A stretch of 64,000 nt of DNA from Acidobacteriota bacterium. Its GTDB lineage: Bacteria > Acidobacteriota > Blastocatellia > Pyrinomonadales > Pyrinomonadaceae. Each line of letters opens with the position of its first letter. Within the stretch, counting starts at the first letter, position 1. The stretch is from contig JAIVJV010000012.1 in the NCBI GenBank assembly GCA_020199835.1, positions 186,001 through 250,000 of the forward strand, given 5' to 3'. Made by a program: the position numbers and the translations under genes. Positions 43,233-52,303 of the stretch are shown piece by piece. The notes below the pieces were generated by a model. The model was not told the origin of the DNA and did no database searches. It worked only from the letters and a program-made list of their open reading frames with translations.

Positions 43233-45746
43233 ACGCTTACCACAGGTTCAAATCTCGGCCCCTATCAAATTCGCTCCCAACTTGGTGCGGGTGGTATGGG
43301 CGAAGTCTATTTAGCTCACGACCCGCGACTCGAACGATCCGTAGCGCTGAAAGTTCTCCCTGAGGCACTCGCGGCCGACGCCCGCCGCATGCGCCGCTTC
43401 ATCCAGGAAGCGAAAACCACCTCCAGCCTCAATCATCCAAACCTGTTGACGATCTATGAAATCGGTCAGGAAGGACCGATTCACTTCATCGCCACCGAGT
43501 TTGTCGACGGCGTCACTCTGCGGGAATACACGCGCACCCCGCTCCAGCTAAACGAAACGCTGCGCATCGTCATTCAAATTGCTGAAGCTCTCGCCGCGGC
43601 CCACGAAGCCGGCGTCGTTCACCGCGACATCAAGCCGGAAAACATCATGCTGCGCCGGCGGGACTCGATCGTGAAGGTACTCGATTTCGGTCTGGCTAAA
43701 CTGACTGAAGAATTTCTTGAACCAGAGATCTCAGATCCCGATGCCTCAACACAATTTCTGCACACCGAACCGAACGTAATCCTCGGCACGATGCGCTACA
43801 TGTCGCCTGAACAGGCGCGAGGTCTTCCCGTCGACGCGCGTACCGATATCTGGAGCACGGGCGTTGTCCTCTACGAGATGATTGCGCACCAAACGCCTTT
43901 CACCGGCCCGACAACCAGCGATGTCCTCGTGTCGATACTGGATCGCGAACCGCCCCTGTTGACGGAATCTGCTCCCGATATTCCCCACGAACTCGTCAGA
44001 ATCATCAGAAAGACTCTGATGAAAGACCGCGAGAAACGTTATCAGTCGATTAAAGATCTGGCGGTCGACCTGGAGGGTCTGCGTTGGGACCTGGAAGTGA
44101 GTCAGGAACGAAACCGGAGCGGCACGGCGGCGGCGCCTCCGCCACGTCTGGCGCACGCCGAGCGATCAACAACCCGCGAGACTGCGTCGCCGGTAACGAC
44201 ACCGATCGAGGGAACAGTTTATCCCACCCAGGAATTATCAAGCGCTGGTCACATCGTGGCGGGTATTCGCCAGGTCAACAAAGCCGCGCTCGTTGCGGTC
44301 GCCGCAATCCTGGTGCTCGTGCTTAGCGGAGCCTGGTTTTATTTCTCGCGGTCGAGTGAAAACACGATCGACTCCATCGCGGTGTTGCCGTTTGTAAATG
44401 TAGATGGCGATCCGAACATGGAGTATCTCTCAGACGGCATAACCGAGAGTCTTACTGACAGTATTTCGCAACTGCCAAACCTGTCGGTTATCGCGCACAG
44501 TTCCGTGTTTCGCTACAAAGGACGTAATCCCGATCCGCAAACCGTCGGAAAGGAACTCGGTGTTCGCGCGTTGTTAACAGGCCGCATAACGCAACGCGGC
44601 GATCGATTGATCATTAGCGCGGAACTGGTGGACGCCGGAAACAATCGCCGGCTTTGGGGTGGGCAGTACGATCGAAGACCGTCAGACATTCTCGCCATTC
44701 AATCAGAGATCTCGCGCGAGATCTCTGAACAGCTTCGCTCCCGCCTCACTAACGAGGAACAAAGACGGGTGACGAGACACTACACCGAAAACACAGAAGC
44801 GTATCAGGACTATCTCAAGGGTCGATACTACTGGAACAAGCGAACCGGCGAGGACATCACACGAGCCATCGAGTATTTCAATCAGGCGATTACCAAAGAT
44901 CCGAGTTACGCCCTCGCTTATGTCGGCCTGGCTGACTGCTACATCGTCATTCCAAACTATTCTGACGTTTCAACACAAGAGGCGTACATCAAAGCCAAGG
45001 CCGCTGCAACCAAGGCGTTGGAAATAGACGACACTCTCGCTGAGGCGCACACCTCGTTGGGCGGCATCAAGTCGGATTTCGAGTGGGACTTCGCCGGCGC
45101 CGAGAAGGAGCTCACGCGAGCGCTGACGCTAAATCCAAACTACGCCACGGCTCATCATTGGTACGCGCAGTTTCTCTCAGCGATGGGCCGGCATGACGAA
45201 GCCATAGCCGAAATAAATCGAGCGCAGACTCTGGATCCACTCTCTTTGATCATCAACGCGGTCGCCGGCGACACTTACACCAAGGCGGGCCAATACGACC
45301 TCGCGATCGATCAGCTGCGCAAGACCATCGAGATGGACAAGAACTTCAGTCGTGCGCACCGTTTTCTGGGGAATGTCTACATCGAAAAAGGCATGTACAA
45401 CGAGGCGATTGCGGCCTTTCGTACTGCCGACTCCGTCGCCGGTCGGGGTACTGAGCGTGTCGATGCGCTGCAACAGGCTTACACGAACGGCGGTGCTGAT
45501 GGTTATTGGAAAAAGCAGCTCGAGTTTTTGAAGGCCGACAGTGAAAAAGGCGCGCTACTTGATTACGCCATTGCGAGTGTTTACGCGCGGCTCGGGGATA
45601 AGGGACAAGCCATAAGCTGGCTCGAAAAGGCGTTTCGCTCTCACGATCCGTATCTCGTTTATCTCAAGATCGATAAGCCGTTTGACGGCCTACGATCCGA
45701 CGCGCGGGTGGTTGATCTGATGCGTCGCGTCGGCCTGCCGCAGTAA
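43233..45746 (+). CDS. Ser/Thr protein kinase with TolB-like domain and TPR tail, no canonical start codon
   Basis: The kinase opens with LTTGSNLGPYQIRSQLGAGG, the usual N-terminus, but in-frame sequence up to the stop at 43218-43220 has no ATG, GTG or TTG. The codon where ATG would be expected is ACG (43233-43235), with AAGGCGG a few bases upstream. The first ATG (43296) is inside the Gly-rich loop and would remove strand 1. Motifs numbered from ACG: Lys40 in VALKVL, Asp132 in VVHRDIKPEN, DFG at 151, and MSPEQARG. A membrane helix lies at about 349-372 (ALVAVAAILVLVLSGAWFYF), followed by a TolB-like domain (DSIAVLPFVN) and about six TPRs. A cytosolic kinase with a periplasmic tail, typical of Acidobacteriota. 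Confidence 0.88.
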   Translation, partial: TLTTGSNLGPYQIRSQLGAGGMGEVYLAHDPRLERSVALKVLPEALAADARRMRRFIQEAKTTSSLNHPNLLTIYEIGQEGPIHFIATEFVDGVTLREYTRTPLQLNETLRIVIQIAEALAAAHEAGVVHRDIKPENIMLRRRDSIVKVLDFGLAKLTEEFLEPEISDPDASTQFLHTEPNVILGTMRYMSPEQARGLPVDARTDIWSTGVVLYEMIAHQTPFTGPTTSDVLVSILDREPPLLTESAPDIPHELVRIIRKTLMKDREKRYQSIKDLAVDLEGLRWDLEVSQERNRSGTAAAPPPRLAHAERSTTRETASPVTTPIEGTVYPTQELSSAGHIVAGIRQVNKAALVAVAAILVLVLSGAWFYFSRSSENTIDSIAVLPFVNVDGDPNMEYLSDGITESLTDSISQLPNLSVIAHSSVFRYKGRNPDPQTVGKELGVRALLTGRITQRGDRLIISAELVDAGNNRRLWGGQYDRRPSDILAIQSEISREISEQLRSRLTNEEQRRVTRHYTENTEAYQDYLKGRYYWNKRTGEDITRAIEYFNQAITKDPSYALAYVGLADCYIVIPNYSDVSTQEAYIKAKAAATKALEIDDTLAEAHTSLGGIKSDFEWDFAGAEKELTRALTLNPNYATAHHWYAQFLSAMGRHDEAIAEINRAQTLDPLSLIINAVAGDTYTKAGQYDLAIDQLRKTIEMDKNFSRAHRFLGNVYIEKGMYNEAIAAFRTADSVAGRGTERVDALQQAYTNGGADGYWKKQLEFLKADSEKGALLDYAIASVYARLGDKGQAISWLEKAFRSHDPYLVYLKIDKPFDGLRSDARVVDLMRRVGLPQ

Positions 45747-46262
45747 AGCTCAAATGCCCTGAAAATGGAAAGAGCCAGACAGCTACTTCAGTCTAGCTTC
45801 CTGACCATTAGAGACATTATGCGTTATGTTGGCCGCGGCGCCCTGGGCCACTTCGCACGTGACGTTAAGATACCTATGGTGTAACGCCCACCGAGTATCG
45901 AAACATGTCTAAGCAACTTCTAGTGAAGGATCTCACAAGAAGAATCGCCCGCTCAGCAAAACGCGCTAACAAACAGCAAGAACGGCCAATGAAAATGGGT
46001 TGATCTGGAAGACTGCCGGGTGGCAGAGTGCCACACTGTAACCGAGGTAGTGCCCAGATCCAGTATAGAAGCTTTCCTTCAAGCATTTAGCCTGATCCTT
46101 GCGCAAGTCTCCGCTGTTTGTTGCCTTGCGTCCGCCTGCGGCAAGTAGAACATTCCGTCGGTTTCATTTCACACGGTTTACGACTCCTCAACGGGAATCA
46201 TTCAATAACAATCTACCCGCTTGGCTATTCGCTCTGCCAAGTAACCTATAGGAGAGATCCCA
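45747..46262. other. 516-bp intergenic region without a supported gene
   Basis: No open frame here has a good ribosome site or recognisable motif. The region contains a short perfect palindrome GTGGCA-GAG-TGCCAC at 46020-46034 and, at its end, the TATAGGAGAGATCC ribosome site of the oxidase. It probably holds that operon's promoter; I found no clear sigma-54 element or TGTTCC palindrome. Confidence 0.5.
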
Positions 46263-48130
46263 ATGGCGAACATCTCAAAAAGGAATAGATCACGAGAAAG
46301 AGAACAGGAAGTCGCTGCGAAGAACCGGCGCGAGATAATTGCGTCAGGTATGAACCGGCGTGAGTTGATGAAAATGGGTCTGCTCACCAGCGCAGGGCTG
46401 CTCATTCCTAAGATGGGCCTGAGTGCTCGCGCCCTTAATAGCGCTGGCGTCCCAACGGGAATGATGGCGAGCCCTCCCACAGCTCCTTTCGTGCAACCCG
46501 CTCTTCATCCCACCTATTGCACAGCCCGTGTCAGCGCTCAGCGGACCCGCGCCAACCGCGGCTCCAAATAGAGCAATTAATCCAGCTACGGGCATCGAGT
46601 TTGAAGGACGGACTCGCGCACATCAGTCTCTGGTAGACCCGATCCTTAACACAACTACGAACCGCTTTGCTCCGCGAAAACTCTATGAGGTCCATCAGAG
46701 GGCCGAGGATATCGTGGTGCATCCTGACTTCCCGGCGCAGAGGCTATGGACCTTCAACGGCACGGTCCCTGGTCAGACTTATGTTGCCCGGTACGGCGAA
46801 CCGATCCTCGTTCGAAACTTCAACGACCTGCCTGATGATAATGGCGGCTTCGGTAAACAATCCGTTTCTACTCACTTGCACAATGGTCACACACCCTCGG
46901 AAAGCGATGGATTTCCGTGCGACTTCTTTGAGCAAGAGCAATACTATGACCAGCATTATCCCAACGTCCTCGCCGGATTCTCTTTTGATCATCAACCCAA
47001 CGGCGACATAAGAGAGTCGATGAGCACGCTTTGGTATCACGATCATCGCGTAGACTTTACTGCGCAGAACGCCTACAAGGGGCTGGCCGGCTTCTATTTA
47101 CTCTTCAACGAATTTGACACTGGCGACGAAACAACTGGCTTCCGCCTTCCCTCGTTCCCAGAGTTCGATGTCCCGATGATGTTCAACGATAAGAACTTCA
47201 ACGATGACGAGATATTAATCTTCGATTTGGCGAACCGTGACGGTATCCTTGGCGACAAATTCTTCGTCAATGGTCGTATTCAGCCTTTCTTTGAGGTCAA
47301 GCGACGCCGCTACCGTTTCCGCTGGTTGAACGGTGGCCCGTCACGTTTCTATCAGTTCTTCCTGACCAGGGTCAGCAACAACGCGACGATTCCGTTCTGG
47401 CACATTGCCAATGACGGCAATTTGCTACCGAATCCGATTCAGGTGACTAGCACGCTTATAGCCGTGGCTGAGCGTATGGATGTGATCGTTGACTTCTCAC
47501 AATTCCCAGAGGGAACGGAGATTTACCTTGAGAACCGATTGCGACAGACAAACGGTGCCGGCCCCGATGATTCGCTTTTCAGCGCCGGTCAGGGCAACAA
47601 GGTGATGAAATTCAAGGTTGTCGCTGGAACCGTAAACGATCAAAGCGTTAACCCTGCGACGAAAACTAGCCAGGCACTTGGTGGGCAACCGTATTTTTAT
47701 GCAGTGCCGACAAGGCAGAGTACGAATGTTGAGCGCTGCTTCAACTTCGACAGGGAGAACGGGCAGTGGGTCATCAATGACCAGGTGTTCGACTGCGACG
47801 ATGTTCGCTTCAAAGTTAAACGCAATACGGCCGAAATCTGGGAGCTCGAAGGTGGTCGTGACTGGCAACATCCAATTCACATCCACTTCGAAAGAACATC
47901 AGATTATCGAGCGCAATCGCGGTCTGCCCCCAGCGATCGAGCGAGGCCGTAAGGACGTGGTGAGGTTGGGTGAAGGCGACAAGGTCCGGCTGTTCTTCCG
48001 TTTCCGCGACTTCGTGGGACGCTATCCAATGCACTGTCACAACACGATTCACGAAGACCACGCGATGATGTTGCGCTTCGACATCGATCCGGACACACGC
48101 ACCGGCGGCGACGACTGCGGACACCGCTAA
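46263..48130 (+). pseudogene. CotA-like multicopper oxidase disrupted by two frameshifts
   Basis: Three frames together give one CotA/bilirubin oxidase-like protein. Frame one has a Tat signal (MNRRELMKMGLLTSAG) and runs to SPPTAPFVQP, then leaves frame near 46497-46503 (CCCGCTC). Frame two continues LFIPPIAQPVSALSGP through copper motifs HLHNGH and YHDH to HPIHIHFE. Near 47890-47896 (GAAAGAA) one extra base shifts to frame three, which gives EHQIIERN and ends with MHCHNTIHEDHAMM (type 1/3 site). Removing one base at the second point and changing one at the first restores a full-length enzyme. Both points are short homopolymers, so sequencing error is as likely as real decay. The whole copper ligand set is otherwise intact. 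Confidence 0.85.
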
Positions 48131-48144
48131 CTCAGTGAGCGACC

Positions 48145-48169
48145 TGGAAGGCTAGCGATTAGCCTTCCA
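48145..48169 (+). terminator. Hairpin between the oxidase and SCO genes
   Basis: TGGAAGGCTA and TAGCCTTCCA form a perfect 10-bp stem with a 5-nt loop, 14 nt after the oxidase stop, without a T-run. It could be an attenuator or an RNA 3'-end stabiliser; the next gene starts 35 bp later. Confidence 0.45.
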
Positions 48170-48203
48170 CCCACAAACCTGAGATTTGAATAAGGAGATG
48201 AGT

Positions 48204-48830
48204 ATGAAACGAAGAAACATCCTGGCAGGCTTGGCGGTCGCCCCGTTTGCGAGTGAGTTGGTGGGCCGAGCGTCCGATGTCGGTCAATCATCGAGAGATG
48301 CGCTGAGGGAGAAGTATTTCCCGAACTTTGAGTTAGTGACGCACGAGGGTAATAAGGTGCGTTTCTATGACGATCTGATCAAAGATAAGATTGTCGTCAT
48401 CAACTTCATGTACGCGAAGTGTGACGGAATCTGCGTGCCGGTCACCAGGAAGCTGAGAAGAGTACAGGAAATTCTTGCCGACAGAATCGGTAAAGATATC
48501 TTCATGTACTCGATTACTCTGAAGCCGAAAGAAGACACGCCAGAGAAATTGCAGCACTACGCGCACATGCATAAAGTCAAACCGGGCTGGACTTTCTTGA
48601 CCGGTCACCCCCACGAGATCGAGACCCTTCGCCGCACGCTTGGCTTTTCCGATGGAAATCCCAAGCTGGACAAGGACCTTGACAACCACATCGGAATGGT
48701 GAAATACGGCAACGAACGTCGCCAGTGGTGGGCCATGTTCCCAGGCAAAGGCAATCCCGAATGGATGGTCAAGTCAATTCTCTGGATGGACGAGCGGAAA
48801 AAACCGCAGGCTAAGAGCACCAGCACTTAA
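48204..48830 (+). CDS. SCO1/SenC family protein
   Basis: The ATG at 48204 lies 6 nt after AAGGAG. The product opens with KRRNILAGLAVAPFASELVG, a Tat- or Sec-type signal. One SCO domain follows with NFELVTHEGNKVRFYDDLIKD, the metal/thiol motif CDGIC in KCDGICVPVT, and a His in DNHIGMVKYG in the usual late position. It resembles the SCO domains at 28558-29853 but stands alone. Likely delivers copper to, or keeps thiols reduced for, the neighbouring oxidase. A small hairpin (48833-48851, AACACTC/GAGTGTT) separates it from the propeller gene. Confidence 0.9.
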   Translation: MKRRNILAGLAVAPFASELVGRASDVGQSSRDALREKYFPNFELVTHEGNKVRFYDDLIKDKIVVINFMYAKCDGICVPVTRKLRRVQEILADRIGKDIFMYSITLKPKEDTPEKLQHYAHMHKVKPGWTFLTGHPHEIETLRRTLGFSDGNPKLDKDLDNHIGMVKYGNERRQWWAMFPGKGNPEWMVKSILWMDERKKPQAKSTST

Positions 48831-48869
48831 GGAACACTCAGCGAGAGTGTTTAGATCATAAAGGTGAGT

Positions 48870-49826
48870 ATGAAAGCGACTACTGTGATTGTAGATAAGA
48901 AACTGTCCTTTCTCCTGCTGCTTGTAACCATTACGATGACGGGACAAGGCGTTTCCTTATCTAAGTCGCTGCAAGACAAACCTGTCGCTACACCGGCTCA
49001 GGTCATCAGTTTCAGTGCCGGCAGAAGTCCGGAAGCAATCCTCTTTGACGGCACTGACATTTGGGTGGCAAACCAGTTTAGCGACAACGTAATGAGGCTG
49101 AGCGCGAGAGACGGGTTTAATTTGGGTACGTTTCCGACAGGTACCCGGCCCGTCGCCCTCGCCTACGACGGCGAAAATATTTGGGTCGCAAACAAGTTCA
49201 GCGACAACGTAATGAAGTTTCTAGCACGCGATGGGACCTTGCTAGATACAATTCGAGTAGGCAAGGCACCTGAAGGACTCGCTTTCGATGGCAGTCACAT
49301 ATGGATCGCCAACGGGGGCGATGGAACTGTAACTAAACTCCGGCCGAGCGACGGCGCCAGTTGCACGTACATAGTGGGCCAGCGGCCGATGGGCCTCGCG
49401 TTCGACGGCTCAAACATATGGGTAGCTAACAACAACAGCAATAATGTCACAAAACTCCGGGCGAAAGATGGAATCAAGCTCGGAACATTTAATGCAGGCA
49501 AAGATCCAACTGGTATTGCCCTCGATGGCGAGAACATCTGGGTTACGAACTTCTATAGCAAGAGCGTTACCAAACTGCGAGGAAGCGACGGCAGCACTGT
49601 CGCTACCATTTCCGTTGCCGATGGTCCCGCGGGAATCGCGTTTGTGAACAAGCAGATTTGGGTAACAAACCACGCCACCGGCAGCATAACGCAGATAGAT
49701 CCGCGCGAAGGAAAAGTAGTAAATACCTTTGCGGTTGGTAAGACTCCTTCCAGTTTAACCTTTGATGGTTTTAATATCTGGGTTGCAAACGGAGGCAGCA
49801 ACACAGTTTCGAGAGTGACCCCATAG
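48870..49826 (+). CDS. Secreted YncE-like beta-propeller protein
   Basis: The ATG at 48870 follows AAGG by 6 nt. A signal segment (LSFLLLLVTITMTGQGVS) precedes about six near-identical 40-residue blades with the pattern P-x-GLAFDG-x-NIWVAN-x(3)-N-V-x-KLR-x-x-DG-x-x-LGTF. Good examples are FDGTDIWVANQFSDN, YDGENIWVANKFSDN and FDGSNIWVANNNSNN. Repeats differ mainly at one blade face. Similar propellers accompany oxidases or surface proteins; no catalytic residue is seen. Third gene of the 46.3-49.8 kb oxidase/SCO/propeller set, paralogous in theme to the propeller at 29850-32042. Confidence 0.85.
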   Translation: MKATTVIVDKKLSFLLLLVTITMTGQGVSLSKSLQDKPVATPAQVISFSAGRSPEAILFDGTDIWVANQFSDNVMRLSARDGFNLGTFPTGTRPVALAYDGENIWVANKFSDNVMKFLARDGTLLDTIRVGKAPEGLAFDGSHIWIANGGDGTVTKLRPSDGASCTYIVGQRPMGLAFDGSNIWVANNNSNNVTKLRAKDGIKLGTFNAGKDPTGIALDGENIWVTNFYSKSVTKLRGSDGSTVATISVADGPAGIAFVNKQIWVTNHATGSITQIDPREGKVVNTFAVGKTPSSLTFDGFNIWVANGGSNTVSRVTP

Positions 49827-49945
49827 TTGCTAGTTGGCAACCGTCAGCGGCCTCAACAAACCCGACGCGTAAACGCCGTTGCCATTCCCGAGAGCTTAGC
49901 CGATTGTGGCTACGAGCTCTGCCAATTAGAAAACGCTTTCATAGA

Positions 49946-50140
49946 CTAAACAACTCGTTTTCCACCACCACGCCGGAGCTCACGCCAGACGATGAACTGG
50001 GCCAGATAGAGCGAAGCCAACAGCTGAAAGTCTTTAGCAAAGATGCTGGCGGCTCGTTGGGTCGAGCTGCCAGTGTGTTTTAGGCGAAAAAGAAAGAGGC
50101 GCGAAGCACACGCTTCGCGCGGGGACATTAAGGCGTACAT
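49946..50140 (-). CDS. Possible small protein with strong ribosome site
   Basis: A 64-residue frame starts at ATG 50140, 6 nt after a perfect AGGAGG. The product (MYALMSPREACASRLFLFRL then TGSSTQRAASIFAKDF and LLASLYLAQFIVWRELRRGG) is basic with no family I recognise. Codons 7-20 overlap a GC hairpin plus T-run, so the frame may instead be a leader region. Nothing downstream on this strand needs regulation. Real gene or chance frame cannot be settled from sequence; the ribosome site is the main support. The rest of 49827-50403 shows no other gene. Confidence 0.4.
   Translation of the reverse strand: MYALMSPREACASRLFLFRLKHTGSSTQRAASIFAKDFQLLASLYLAQFIVWRELRRGGGKRVV
50085..50120 (-). terminator. 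Terminator-like hairpin on the minus strand
   Basis: On the minus strand GCGCGAAGC-GTGT-GCTTCGCGC (9-bp stem) is followed by CTCTTTCTTTTT. It lies about 280 nt beyond the response-regulator stop and could end the potassium operon transcript, but it also falls inside the small frame above. Confidence 0.55.
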
Positions 50141-50403
50141 TTGTGTCCTCCTCTATTACCTACGAGGTTAGCTGACGGGCTCGGAACAGGAAGTGTCCTA
50201 CGTAAGATCACGCTATGTTGCGTGCGTCACGATTCGCCCCTGTTTCGCTCGCGCGAAACGTTTGGTTCCCCCGCGCCGCCCTCTCGTGCGTTAGCGACGG
50301 TGAGCAGCTTCGGCGACAAGTTATCAACTAAATTAGAGTACGCGGACCGGCATAAAGGACGCGTAAAAAGTGAATAAAAAGTTCGTAAAAAGATTCGGCC
50401 CAA

Positions 50404-51105
50404 TCACTCGGTGGCGTTAAAGCGATAACCAATCCAGGGGTCGGTGAGGATGTAGCGCGGGTGCGCGGGGTCGGGTTCGAGTTTTTTGCGGAGATTGCCA
50501 ACAAACACGCGCAAATATTCGTTCTGCTCGACGTAGTTGCCGCCCCAAACAGCCGCCAGCAACGTGCGATGCGTAAGAACTTTTCCGGAGTGCTTAATGA
50601 AATAGACCAACAGGTCGAACTCTTTCGGCGTTAGATGAACCTCGCGACCGCCAACACTCACCTGCCGCGTTTCAAGATCAATCCGAAAGTCACCAGCGTT
50701 CAAAACAGGCGATTCAGCTTCGGGTGCCAGCGCAGTCGCGGCACGCCGCAAGGAAGCCCGCACCCGGGCGAGCAACTCGTCAATTCCGAACGGCTTCGTG
50801 ACGTAATCATCCGCCCCTATATCCAGCGCTTCGACCTTCGTCTCCTCTTCACCTTTCGCCGACAACACGATGATTGGCACCGGTGAAATTGCACGCACCC
50901 GCCGGCACAACTCCAAACCATCCATCTCCGGCATCGCCAGATCCGTAATCACTAAATCCGGCTTCCAATCCATAAATGTTTCGAACCCGCGTAGGCCATC
51001 GGCTGCGGAGCGCACGTCATAGCCGCGCGACTTCAACCCCATGCGCAGCACACGCATGAGTTGCGGCTCGTCATCTACCACCAAAATGCGCGGTCGCTCA
51101 TTCAT
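50404..51105 (-). CDS. KdpE-like OmpR-family response regulator
   Basis: 233 residues: a receiver domain ([16 protein letters not shown], phospho-acceptor Asp in [14 protein letters not shown], Lys in [10 protein letters not shown]) and a winged-helix DNA-binding domain ([46 protein letters not shown]). The DNA-binding part is very close to KdpE. Its ATG overlaps the kinase stop (ATGA). It follows the histidine kinase and kup genes in one operon, so potassium or turgor control of kup is the natural reading. Confidence 0.9.
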   Translation of the reverse strand: MNERPRILVVDDEPQLMRVLRMGLKSRGYDVRSAADGLRGFETFMDWKPDLVITDLAMPEMDGLELCRRVRAISPVPIIVLSAKGEEETKVEALDIGADDYVTKPFGIDELLARVRASLRRAATALAPEAESPVLNAGDFRIDLETRQVSVGGREVHLTPKEFDLLVYFIKHSGKVLTHRTLLAAVWGGNYVEQNEYLRVFVGNLRKKLEPDPAHPRYILTDPWIGYRFNATE

Positions 51106-52280
51106 GACTGCTCAGAAACGTCCTGGTCGCCGATCGGCAACGTGAAGACCACGCGTGTTCCTTCGCCTTCTCGTCCGGGTTCGATCCAGATTCTGCCTTC
51201 GTGCGCTTCCACAATTCCTTTCGCGATTGCGAGTCCCATGCCGGTTCCCGAGGGTTGCGTACTGATATCCCCATTGCGCGTTGCGCGGAAAAACTTATCA
51301 AATACTCGCTCGCGCATTGCCGGGACAATACCACGCCCCTCATCCTCAACGGCCATGATGATGAGGTCGCCCTCACCACGGCGCGCATCGATCGTGATCG
51401 TTGTACCGGGCGGAGAGTATTTCGCGGCATTATCGACGAGTGTATAAACCACTTCGCTCACGGCATTCGCGTCAACTCGCGCCACCGGCAACTCTTTTTC
51501 CGTCATAATCTCCACATGATGATTCGCGGTCAAAGGCTTCGCGCGCGTGAGAGCGGTTGAAACGATTTCATCAACTGCGCCCCAACGCCTGCGGAGGCGC
51601 AGTTCACCCGCCTCGATGCGCGCGAGGTCGATCAAATCGCCGATGAAACGATTAAGTCGATCACTTTCCTGATCGATCACTTCAAGCATTTCGAAGCGAG
51701 AATCCTGATCGAGAATCACCGGTTGATTTTCGTCCGTCTGACCACGAGCTTCATCGATCAGAGTGGTGATTGAAGCTTTAATGGATGTAAGAGGTGTCCG
51801 CAGATCGTGCGTGACTGCATCAAGCAGCGCCGACTTCAATCGTTCGCTTCGCTTGATGGCTTCGGCTTCGCTTTCACGTTCAAACGCTGCTTGCAACTGT
51901 GTATATAAACTCTCGACTTCCCGCTTCCTGCTCTCTGCTTCTTCCGCACGTTCTTTCGCGCGGGCAGAGAGCTGCCCGACCGCTAACGCAGTGGTAAAGA
52001 AAACAATTAACGCAACCCAATTCTCTGCATGCGCGATTGTCAGGGTGTAGAGAGGCGGAAGAAAGAAAAAGTTAAAACAAAACATTCCCAGTACGGAGGC
52101 GAGTAGCGCGGGCCTGCTGCCCCAGAACAGCGCGATTATGAGCACGACGAACAGAAACGTGAGCGCCACCGTCGTCGCATTCACTTGCTGTTGGAACGGA
52201 GCTAGCACGGCCGTCGTTATAGCGGTACCTGCCACAGCGCCAACATAGCCCCATCTTGAGTTCAATACGTTTTCGGCCAC
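51102..52280 (-). CDS. KdpD-like sensor histidine kinase without the KdpD N-terminal domains
   Basis: 392 residues. The N-terminus has four membrane helices of the DUF4118 type ([68 protein letters not shown]), then a coiled coil and kinase core with His in [15 protein letters not shown] box [15 protein letters not shown], and G boxes [10 protein letters not shown] and [11 protein letters not shown]. Full KdpD also has about 370 N-terminal residues (KdpD and USP domains) that are missing here, so it would not sense via those. It lies between kup and the KdpE-like regulator. Confidence 0.88.
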   Translation of the reverse strand: MAENVLNSRWGYVGAVAGTAITTAVLAPFQQQVNATTVALTFLFVVLIIALFWGSRPALLASVLGMFCFNFFFLPPLYTLTIAHAENWVALIVFFTTALAVGQLSARAKERAEEAESRKREVESLYTQLQAAFERESEAEAIKRSERLKSALLDAVTHDLRTPLTSIKASITTLIDEARGQTDENQPVILDQDSRFEMLEVIDQESDRLNRFIGDLIDLARIEAGELRLRRRWGAVDEIVSTALTRAKPLTANHHVEIMTEKELPVARVDANAVSEVVYTLVDNAAKYSPPGTTITIDARRGEGDLIIMAVEDEGRGIVPAMRERVFDKFFRATRNGDISTQPSGTGMGLAIAKGIVEAHEGRIWIEPGREGEGTRVVFTLPIGDQDVSEQS

Positions 52281-52303
52281 GGTCCTATTGTAGACCGTAG
52301 TAA

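Noticed and set aside
46020..46034. GTGGCA-GAG-TGCCAC palindrome considered as a sigma-54 promoter or activator site
   Set aside because: It lacks the TTGC element at the right distance and does not match the TGTTCC palindrome; left as an unexplained short palindrome.
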